Part shown: one piece after another, positions 55,184 through 64,000 of the stretch
How the letters are laid out: each line of letters opens with the position of its first letter
Position numbering within the stretch: the stretch's first letter is position 1
From: Chalciporus piperatus
Lineage: Eukaryota > Basidiomycota > Agaricomycetes > Boletales > Boletaceae
Length of the DNA: 64,000 nucleotides
Direction of reading: 5' to 3'
Assembly (NCBI GenBank): GCA_038093975.1
Contig: JBBPTG010000030.1
Coordinates: forward strand, 62,001-126,000
Position numbers and translations under genes: made by a program
The notes under the pieces: generated by a model
Told to the model about the DNA's origin: nothing
The model's database searches: none
Seen by the model: the letters and a program-made list of their open reading frames with translations, nothing else

Positions 55184-58100
55184 ATGACTACCAGAAGCAC
55201 CAACTCATTCCACGACTATACAGAAGGCGCATCTGCCATCGACATCAACGATGCAGTTCAGCGTCACTCTATGGCACGACGAGAATCAGAATATGGTGAC
55301 GACGGCGCAGGCGCAATGTTCGACGGACCAGGGCACGTAGCCGTACCTTCCAGCGTCTCAAGGATGTCCTATACCGAGAGGAGTTTGGCTAGACGAAGTT
55401 CAGAATGGTCCAGAAACAGGCGGAGGAGCGAAGACGGTGCTGTTGCGGGTTCGGTCTCAGGGAAGGCACGAGGAAAGCGAAGGATGAGTACGGAGAGCAA
55501 TATATCCCAGACATCCGTGGCGACTGAGGCGGAGAGCGTGTTGGATGAACGTTCGCGGTTGGTCGGGAGGGGAAGACCACCAAGAAGGTCGATATCGCCG
55601 TCGATGAACAGGTCCTCGGTGTTTGCAAATATTGCAAACATCTCGCAGTTGTTTGGAAGGGGTGGAGGGGAGGCTTCAACACGCAGAGAATCCGTATCTC
55701 GGTCTTCTGTTTCGTCCACTCGACGGTCAAGACGGAGCCGACGCTCGGACGCGGGATCGGAATATGCACTCGAGACGGAGGAAGAGAGGGAGGAGCGGTG
55801 GGGGTACTCTTCGGGCGAAGAGGACAATAGCTCGGAGTCGGAATCTCATGTCTCCATGGCTTCCAGCCCTATCGCAAGCGATGTCGACTTTGGGTCCTAT
55901 CCACCATCACCCACTGGTCCGTCGTCGCACCTCCCACTCTTCTCGACGGATCCAATATTTGGGGACGAAGTTCGCATAGAGATAGATGTCCCGCTAGAGT
56001 CTCTAGACCCACCTCCCCCCGGTCCACCGAGCAGACAAACGATTTATATCCCAGACGAGGACAGCACAATACGATTCGTGGGTTATGAAGTCGTACCGTG
56101 GCGCCATTATCTCTGGAGGACGGTGTGCGTGCTGACGCTCGGCATGTTCGCTCTTCTTGGGCACTGGTTCCCTCGGTTATGGCTCCGTTGGGTCGTTAAA
56201 GAAAAGGCTTTCAAGGATCTTAAACAAGGCGTTGTGGTCATCGAGGTGCGTATGTTCTCCCGTGTTGAATACACTTGTTCATGGCAACGTCCCAGTCTCC
56301 ACACAGAGACATAACGATGTTCCCCGTGAAACGTATTGCATACCCTTACGAGCGGTCCACCGTCTTTCCTACTGCCTCGTCAGAATCGAATGGCCAACCT
56401 CGGAAACCGTCTGTATCATCGAGAACGAAACTGAACGGGAATGGTGACAGTAACGATAAAGTCGACATGCTGGAAGATCTGCATATAGTCGACTATCGAT
56501 ATTCGCGTTTTGTGTTGGACACTCAGACGGGGTTGTTTACGATGATAAGGTATTTCTTTACTCACGATGATGTGTGCGTTTCTTTATCATACCCTCAGGG
56601 ATTGGAGAGATCCTACTTGGACAGGATTACAGTCCGTTCAAAATGGGTTATCGGATCATACCAGGAAACAGCGACTGACGTTATTTGACTCCAACTTACT
56701 GGACATCGCTGGGAAGTCGACCATGGCGTTACTCGTGGATGAGGTATGCATAGGCAAGCAAAGCATTCCTGTCAGCTGATAGCAGAGTAGGTCATCCACC
56801 CATTTTACGTTTTCCAAGTGGCAAGCATTCTCTTATGGTCTTGGGACGACTACTATTACTACGCCTTTTGCATTGCGCTTATCTCGACGATGAGTGTGGT
56901 CACCACGCTTTTGGATACCAAGAAGGTAATTTCAGCGCTCGATGCTTAATGCGCGGTATGTTGAACTCGTACAGACCATCAAGCGGATGCGCGAAATGTC
57001 TCGTTTCTCCTGTGAAGTTGTCGTCTACGCAAATGGGAAATGTAAGCTCCCGCCTCTTCCGTCTTGCCAGCCTTGGGTGACGAACGTATCCAGGGACTGA
57101 GTGCAACTCGACGGACCTCGTTCCTGGTGATATCGTCAATCTCTCCGAGCTGCGCGCCCCATCCTTCCCAGCGGATATGCTTCTTTTGTCTGGCGATGCC
57201 ATCGTAAACGAGAGTATGCTCACTGGCGAGAGCGTGCCGGTGTCGAAGAATCCCGTCAAGGACGAAGATATTGCACGGTGGCGAGAGCTTAAAGACGTTC
57301 AGGGCGACATTACGAAGAGTTTTATTTATATGGGGACGCGGGTTGTCCGTATTCGTGGTGCGCTTGGTTTTGATGGAAGTATAGGGAAGCCATCGCTTGG
57401 ATTTGTTGTCCGGACAGGTGAGTCACCTCCGTGATGCATTGGGCTATGCTTGAACTCGCTCACAATTGGGCCAGGATTCAATACGACCAAGGGTGCCCTT
57501 GTTCGGTCGATGTTGTTCCCGAAGCCTATGGGATTCAAGTTTTACAGAGACTCGATTCGGTTCATAGCCGTGCTTGCTGGAGTTGCTGGGGTTGGTTTCT
57601 GTGCGAGTGCCGTTCAGTTTGTCAGGCTCGGGGTAAGTCAGGTTGCTCGAGTTCGCCTTCCAGGCACTGATTGTCACATCAAAGGTACAATGGGATACGA
57701 TCGTCGTCCGTGCCTTGGACCTAATCACCATCGTGGTTCCTCCTGCTCTGCCGGCCACACTCTCCATTGGGACTAGTTTCGCCATCAGTCGTCTCCGAAA
57801 ACTCGGTATCTTCTGTATATCCCCAACACGTGTCAACGTTGGAGGGAAAATCAATGTGTGTTGTTTCGACAAGACCGGCACACTCACCGAAGACGGACTC
57901 GACATCCTCGGTATCCGTTCCCTCGACCGCTCCGAGCCTCGATTCGGTGAACTTATCGACAACGTACATGATCTCCCCACTGCTCGGGATCGGGCTAGTT
58001 TCTTGCACGCTCTCGCGACTTGTCATTCGCTAAAAATGATCGAGGGACATGTTCTTGGGGATCCGTTGGACGTGAAGATGTTCGAGTTTACAAAGTGGTC

Positions 58101-60502
58101 GTTGGAGGAAGGGTTGATTGCTGGGACTGGGATTATTAAGGAACGAGGAGGCACTGAGAGACCTACGGCGCTGGTGCAGACGGTCGTACGTCCACCAGGG
58201 AGTGCACAGTTCCGACTCGAAGATGCGCTTAAAACTAATGGCAAGGTGTGTCTTTCGATGCCATTGCGGCACCTTATTTAGGCTGACTTGTGTTGTGTTG
58301 GGTAGCATGCACATTTCCTCGAATTGGGAGTGATCAGGACGTTCGAGTTCGTGTCAGCGCTACGACGCATGAGCGTTGTTGTGAAGAGACTCAAGAGTAG
58401 CAGTATGGAGATTTATGTCAAGGGCGCGCCGGAGGTTATGGTGGATATTTGCGAGAAGGATTCTTGTGGGTTTGATTCTTTTTGTTGCATTGCTTTGGTT
58501 GTCTGACGGTCTTGCTCGCAGTTCCTCAGGATTATGATGATTTATTGTCATATTATACTCGGAGAGGGTACCGTGTTATCGCTATCGCTGGCAAGGCCAT
58601 AGAGGGTCTCTCCTGGCTCAAAGCCCAGAAGATGAAACGGTCAGTCGTCGTTTCCATCATATTATATTACCCGTAATGCTCACAAAGCAACCCAGGGAAC
58701 AAGCTGAATCCGGTCTGCGCTTCCTCGGGCTTATTATCTTCGAGAACAAGCTAAAACCCGGCACCACGCCTGCCATCCAAACTCTCAGAACGGCGCATCT
58801 AGCATGTCGGATGATCACTGGTGACAACGCACTCACTGCTGTCAGCGTTGCAAGAGAGTGCAGTTTGATCAACCCAGCTGCGCATGTCTTTGCACCGACC
58901 TTCATTCAAGGCGCGTGCGACACTGTCCCTTCTACCCATCGTGTTGACATGTTATTTAGGGAATTCAACCACCCCGGTCTCGAGGCTTGATTGGTCCAGT
59001 ATGGACGATCCGTCCTGGAAGTTGGACGAGTATAGTCTTAGACCGTTGACCCCACCACATCATAGCGTTACAGACGACGAAATAGATTACCAGGACTACA
59101 CGCTTGTCATGACGGGTGACGTGTTCAGGTGGATGATCAACTATGCCCCACTTGAGACCCTTCAACGTGTACGTCCAATCGTCAAGTCCGTATTTATGGA
59201 GTTTCCGCTGATCTATTGGACAGATGCTCGTGAAGACCCAAGTATTTGCTCGCATGTCACCCGACGAGAAGAACGAAGTGGTTGAACGGCTGCAAGCACT
59301 CGGTTACACCGTGTTGATGTGTGGCGACGGCGCGAACGATTGTGCTGCACTCAAGGCCGCTGACGTTGGAATTTCCCTTTCCGAAGCAGAAGCATCCGTC
59401 GCAGCCCCCTTCACTAGTAGCATTCCGGATATCAGCTGTGTTATTGAAGTCATCAAAGAGGGCAGAGCCGCTTTGGTTACTAGTTTCTCGTGTTTCAAAT
59501 ACATGTGAGTTGTGTCCTACCGATTTTGGGACGAAGCTGATCATGCTGCTACTAGGGCATTATACTCTCTCATTCAGTTTACGACTATCACGCTTCTGTA
59601 TTCGTTTGCATCGTCACTCGGGGACTTCCAGGTCAGTAATATTGCCGTCGGGTCCGTTAGAGCGACTGATTGATGGATTTGTCACAGTTCCTCTACATTG
59701 ATCTATTCATTATCATCCCTGTCGCTGTCTCTAGTGAGTATTCTAATCAAACGTCTGTGTCGATGATGCTGATGACTTTTTCAGTGGGCAGGACTCTGCC
59801 CTTCCCGAAGATCTATCCCAAGCGTCCGACTGCTAGCCTTGTGTCGAAGAAAGTCCTCGCCAGCTTAATTGGACAGATCGTGATCACGAGCGCAGTACAA
59901 TTCTTCACGTTCTTCTGGGTTCGCCGCCAAGAATGGTGAGTTGAAATAGGTTCAAATATTAACGCTTCCGAGATAATCATGTGTCAACAGGTATAAGCCC
60001 CCCATGATGGACAACCCCAATGGCGAAGATGAACATCTGAATGCGAACAACTACGAAAACACGACACTATTCTTGGTGTCGTGTTTCCAATATGTCCTCG
60101 TTGCTGCGGTCTTCAGTATAGGTCCCCCTTACCGGAAGTCGATGTGGACAAACGGTAAGCTGATTGCACTTGACCGTGTACATCACATTTCTGAAATGAA
60201 ACTGCTTGTCTGCAGGGTGGTTGATGGTATCCATCATTGCCTTGTCGTTGTTTAATATCCTCGTCTTGTTCCGACCTCCGAGGGCTTTGGAACTTATCCT
60301 CGAGTTGATGTCGATTCCTTTATCGGCACGGGCGTGGCTTGCCTTGTTCGTGGTTGTAAACGTGATAGCGTCACTTGCCTTTGAGCAGTGGGCGACGCAT
60401 TGGATTGCACAGCTGATTGGGGCGCTGATGGGTTTGCGACGGGAGAAGAAGCGGTATCGAGAAGGGAAGGCGTACAAGGCCGTCGAGGGTGGGATGAGAT
60501 GA
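55184..60502 (+). CDS. P5B-type P-ATPase (Ypk9/ATP13A2-like)
   Basis: A vacuolar or endolysosomal P5 ATPase, a class linked to polyamine export from lysosomes. The N-terminal 300 residues are disordered and arginine/serine-rich; [12 protein letters not shown] and a first membrane segment follow. The actuator domain has [12 protein letters not shown]. The M4 signature P-P-A-L-P-A-T is diagnostic for P5B rather than P5A. The phosphorylation site is [12 protein letters not shown]. The hinge region has [17 protein letters not shown]. Six C-terminal membrane helices end in a basic tail ([10 protein letters not shown]). About 20 short introns. The start at 55,184 is the first ATG in the long frame; the sequence before it (from about 55,030) is also open. 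I saw no frame break in the core. Confidence 0.9.
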
Positions 60503-60871
60503 CGTGCAACGGTGTATCTATGAGATTAGAGTCTATGTTAGTGGGTCCTATGTTGGGCGTCTTTATCTTTTGTTCTCTCATTGTCAGGGACCGATCCGCT
60601 GATAATGGGACGAGCTGTGACCAGGCGGACCAGTTGGTTGCTATGAACACGCTTGAAACGGAAATGACAAATTGGGCACGGGAGGCTATGGGAGTCTCAG
60701 GCTCAGGCTGTAAGCTCCTGGGTTTCATCTGTCTTTATATTCTCCTTATCGCCCTGGTGGCATCTTCCCTTGGTATCCCTCGTATTTTTCTCGCTGGTTT
60801 CGCTGCTGCACGTCGTTTGAGAGCTGGCTCTTCGTCCTTCTTTTGTATCAAGAAATCCGACATTCAACACA
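60503..60871. other. Intergenic between P5B ATPase and small membrane protein
   Basis: An open frame runs on here past the P5B stop but has no motif. It probably holds the 3' region and the next promoter. Confidence 0.4.
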
Positions 60872-61627
60872 ATGTACAACCGCTTTGCTGTGCTCTGTCT
60901 CCTCCTGTTCTCTTTGGGTTTCGTATCGGCTTTCCCTTCGCCTGATATCGTCGTTCGTCAAGTTGCCTCAGCCACTATCCCTGCAGTTCTTGCTTCCCCC
61001 ACCTCTGTCACAACTACCAACATCATCCAAACGTGAGTAGCGAACATCATGCTCCACATATGCCCCATCAATCATCAACGTTTTGTAGTCCCAATGGTAA
61101 CATGACGCAGACCTGCGTGACGACCTTCACTCCTGTCGGTCAACAAATCCAAGAGGTTCAGAACTGCACCACCTCAATGGGTACGGTATCGAGCCCCATC
61201 CTTCCATCTGGCACAGCCGTTGCTGCAGTGAGTGTCTCAGATCTTGAAATGCCGGACTAGTTACCGGGTGACTTGGGGACTGAAGTTTACGTTTCATAGT
61301 CAACCCCGATGGTCGCTGCCCCCGCGCCATTTTCTATGCCAGGGACGACAATACAGGTTCTTCCCATTGGTCTTGGTATATTTGGAGGAATTACTTCGAT
61401 CGCTGTCGCTTTCGTTGCATTCGTTACTTTGGAGCGTGTCCAGTATCGCAAGGTATGTTCTGGAGATCTGAATCGATGTATTCCATGCTCATTCGATCAT
61501 ATAGGCTTTCCGCCAGCAGAAAGTGGCTGAGACTACGATGAGATACGGTGCTATTGGAAACTGTAAGCATCTTCCAAGACTGTTTCGAATGCGATTATTG
61601 ATGGGTATACAGAGATTCAGCAAGTAG
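60872..61627 (+). CDS. Small signal-peptide protein with C-terminal membrane segment
   Basis: I do not recognise the family. The start M-Y-N-R-F-A-V-L-C-L-L-L-F-S-L-G-F-V-S-A is a clear signal peptide, with cleavage probably after the alanine. The ectodomain is about 100 residues, threonine/serine-rich, with cysteines in Q-T-C-V-T-T-F and Q-N-C-T-T. A membrane helix follows (L-G-I-F-G-G-I-T-S-I-A-V-A-F-V-A-F), then a basic cytoplasmic tail (L-E-R-V-Q-Y-R-K-A-F-R-Q-Q-K). Introns lie at about 61,033-61,089, near 61,230-61,300 and at 61,454-61,504. The end is uncertain: splicing a last intron at about 61,562-61,612 makes a stop codon across the junction, otherwise the frame ends at 61,627. It is likely a single-pass surface protein. 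Confidence 0.6.
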
Positions 61628-61804
61628 TTACGCGTTGAGTTTCAGATTTTGTTTTACGTCGCTCAGCTGTGCCTTTTGACAATGCATAGTACATGAGACC
61701 CCTGAGAGATCTGCTTAGACTTGCGATCATATTTGGGGCTATGCGTGAGATCCGAACAGTTATAGACAACAGTTCGCCCTTGTGCACACCAACCTCGCCC
61801 CTTT

Positions 61805-63247
61805 ATGTCTAATACAATTGATTCTCGCGCTGGGCTGGTTACAGTCGACAGCTTTGTTGTCACCTTTCTGGTGGACAACTGCATCGAATGGTGAGATAGG
61901 ATTCATGTATTCAAGCATTTGAGAATCACGAAAGTACTTTTGGCTGTAGGATGACGAAACTGCCTCCAGGTTTCAGTCATGAGATGCGCCAGCATCTTTT
62001 TGATCAGAAACCCGAAAGGGATCCACGCACGGGTGTCCCCATTCTGGATCTCGAGAATTTTTGCTGCGGTAGGGCATTTCGCATGCATGATATGCAGAGG
62101 CTGATGTGGTGTTGGCAGGTGCACACGGATTTTCCGCACTAATCGTAAGTCGTGCAACTGCTATCTCTACTTCGACTTGACCCAATATTCACTCTCTCAC
62201 CAGGAGACACAAGTAAATGGCCAACCCAAACACCTCGTCCTCTTTGACACCGGACCCGACTCCAAGTCCATCATCCGCAATGCCACCGCCATGCAAACCC
62301 CTGTAAACGACATTGAAACGGTCATGCTCTCCCATTGGCACAGAGACCACTCAGGGGGCATGCTCTCCTTCCTGCGCATGCGCAGCCCCAACGCGCGTGA
62401 ATGTATCGTCGACTTGCATCCCGATCGTCCTGAGGCGAGGGGTATCGCCGTCCCACCGACGTTCGAGACGATTATTGGCCGTTTACCGGACGATCCGACG
62501 TTTGAACAGATTGAGGCGGCTGGGGGGAGAGTGAGAACGTCGGAAGAGCCGCATACGATTGCGGATGGGACAGTTTATGTCAGTGGGGAGATACCTAGAG
62601 TGACAGATTATGAGACGGGGTTGTTAGGTGGTATGCGATTCACGGGGGATGAGGGTGGAAATGGAAGGTGGAAATCCGAGCCGGTAAGCTTCAAGCTTAT
62701 GTTCATCTCGAGAGTGTGACTTTGGGTTTACGAACGATGATAGCATATCATGGACGAACGGTACGCTGCTGTGGACGTCGCTGGAAAGGGCTTGATCATA
62801 TTCAGCGCGTCCGTCATTCATCCCCATTTCGATTGGTGACCCGGATTGACGCTTCGCTCGGCGTTCTAGGTGCTCTCACGCAGGTATCGTCAATGTAGTC
62901 ATGGACGCCGTTCAAAAGCTCGCTAGACCGGTCTACATGGTGAGTCCGCGCCTCCCCCTCTTCTCCGCGCTGTCCCGCTCAGTTGACGGTAACAGGTGAT
63001 CGGCGGGCTCCATCTCGCAGGCCCCGAGCTCGTCCCTCGGATCCCTCCCACCGTCAACTTCCTCGCGAACCAACTACGACCTGCTCCAACATATATCTTA
63101 CCGATGCATTGTTCCGGATTCCAGTCCAAGGTTGCTCTGGAACGTGCTTTCGGAGAGGGCTGTGTCCCCGCGGGTGTCGGTATGAAGGTAGAAGTCCGTG
63201 GAGACCGCGAAGGAGATGCAAGATTGCTCCCTGCCGTCTTCAGCTAG
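61805..63247 (+). CDS. Metallo-beta-lactamase-fold hydrolase
   Basis: A metal-dependent hydrolase of the metallo-beta-lactamase superfamily. Exons join as M-S-N-T-I-D-S-R-A-G-L-V-T-V-D, V-D-N-C-I-E-W / M-T-K-L-P-P-G-F-S-H and C-C-G-A-H-G-F-S-A-L-I. The metal site is L-F-D-T-G-P, H-W-H-R-D-H-S-G-G (the H-x-H-x-D-H motif) and, after another intron, F-S-A-C-S-H-A-G-I-V-N-V-V. V-I-G-G-L-H-L-A and L-P-M-H-C-S-G-F complete it. About 330 residues, no signal peptide. The arrangement with V-L-V-D-N-x-x and G-G-L-H-L resembles archaeal and fungal relatives of the enzymes annotated as dihydropterin-type synthases; the substrate is unknown. Confidence 0.85.
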
Positions 63248-63580
63248 TCTATGCAATATCTACGCACGGGCACAGCAAAGTGAGACGAGTTAATCAGATA
63301 ATTGAATGAGTGAACATCGAAATCGGAAGGCAGAGGTTGAATGAAGATTCAGCAGAACTGGTGAGGTCTAGCAGCTCGCGCCGTATGTTTTGCAAACCAT
63401 GTGCTGCCAAAGGAACAAAACAGTACCGTCCAAGTCAGAACAATGATCCTTAGTTTTAGCCATTTCAAGTCAAATTCGCGTCCTACTTGCGCCTTGTATA
63501 TTAGTTCCAAGTCCATGAAGAAATGCTATGCTAAATGAGACTGAATACTCAAGATATGAAAGCTCAAACCCCCCCTGCCA
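63248..63580. other. Intergenic between convergent genes
   Basis: 3' regions of the metallo-beta-lactamase-fold gene and the terminal minus-strand gene. No coding signal is seen. Confidence 0.5.
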
Positions 63581-63994
63581 TCAACCGGAATCAGAATCTT
63601 CAGAGTCATCTAATGGTATTGCCACCGCCGTCGGTCTACTCAACATGTCTCGACCGAATTCCTCATCCACCTGCCGGAGGAATTGAAGGAACTTTTCTGC
63701 CGCCTTTGGTTTCGGAGGAGCCGTATCGTTGATCATGTCGACCACACGAGAATCTTCGTATCGTACGCCATGTTTTCCGTAATTCTTGAGGAGTTGGAGG
63801 GTCTCTCGACATCGTTCACCCCATTCCGAATCCAGTTTCAGCACACGCCAAACGTGTTCCTGTGTGAATCATCGTCAGAAAGAGAGAGAGAGAAAAAGGA
63901 TCACCGATTCTTCGACGACTCACTCTCTCGACAGCACATTTCGGAGCATCATCCCAATGGGCTGGCGTCTGAAGTCCGCACAGTTCAGTGACTC
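63581..63994 (-). CDS. 3' end of an unknown gene running off the window
   Basis: On the minus strand the last exon reads E-H-V-W-R-V-L-K-L-D-S-E-W-G, then G-V-R-Y-E-D-S-R-V-V-D-M-I, ending S-E-D-S-D-S-G at the stop at 63,581. An intron at about 63,862-63,925 joins it to C-G-L-Q-T-P-A-H-W-D-D-A-P-K-C-A. The gene continues past the right edge. I do not recognise the family. The acidic serine end looks like a phosphorylation-rich tail. Confidence 0.55.
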
Positions 63995-64000
63995 TATCCT

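Noticed and set aside
55369..55827. Minus-strand frames opposite the P5B N-terminus
   Set aside because: They are shadows of the arginine/serine-rich plus-strand coding sequence.
1..64000. tRNA, rRNA or CRISPR arrays
   Set aside because: I looked for T-loop-like GGTTCGAAT sequences, rRNA segments and regularly spaced repeats and found none I could support. This was by eye only.

Overview
The window is nuclear DNA of a filamentous basidiomycete, most likely an Agaricomycete. Genes are densely packed on both strands and are broken by many 45-65 nt GT-AG introns. The proteins (RPL12, RACK1, Bos1, Got1, Utp6, Rrp17, Rix7, Bub2, AP-4 epsilon, a P5B ATPase, a FAM72 homologue) are typical eukaryotic ones with the proline/serine-rich disordered tails common in mushrooms. 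No bacterial, organellar or CRISPR sequence and no rRNA or tRNA gene was recognised. The genus cannot be named from the sequence. The exon models below come from reading frames, splice sites and remembered family motifs, not from alignments.

Layout. 1-7.3 kb: a 5'-truncated TBC-domain Rab GAP with frame breaks, an intact Crinkler-like P-loop NTPase with a nuclease-like C-terminus, and a Rix7/NVL AAA ATPase whose last coding piece lies on the opposite strand. 8-12.7 kb: a probable Mediator Med1 gene convergent with a MATH-like/BTB gene. 12.7-16.3 kb: a gene-poor stretch holding a 702-bp pogo-like DNA transposon remnant. 16.3-31.4 kb: a Ran1/Sks1-type kinase, a Pho80-type cyclin divergent from RPL12, UTP6, a disordered Mks1-like protein, GOT1 and a fucose-permease-type MFS transporter. 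31.4-50.7 kb: an acidic unknown protein, RACK1, a nucleoside hydrolase, a short-chain dehydrogenase, BUB2, AP-4 epsilon, an unknown protein, a GH5 glucanase, FAM72 and RRP17. 50.8-53.9 kb: an inverted second copy of the Med1 3' end plus BTB gene. 54-64 kb: BOS1, a P5B ATPase, a small secretory or membrane protein, a metallo-beta-lactamase-fold protein and the 3' end of an unknown gene.

Most genes are unlinked housekeeping functions: ribosome biogenesis (Rix7, Utp6, Rrp17, L12, RACK1), membrane traffic (TBC GAP, Got1, AP-4, Bos1) and cell-cycle or nutrient signalling (Pho80-like cyclin, Ran1-like kinase, Bub2). I see no metabolic cluster.

The unusual material is structural. There is a ~3 kb inverted segmental duplication with arms about 38 kb apart, in which each copy keeps a different gene whole. 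There is also a local inversion at the Rix7 3' end, a cut-down pogo element, several small frame breaks (one a clean 4-bp tandem duplication, others in short homopolymers), a 17-nt microexon and one apparent GA-AG intron. The Crinkler-like gene is the best candidate for an interesting but poorly described system.
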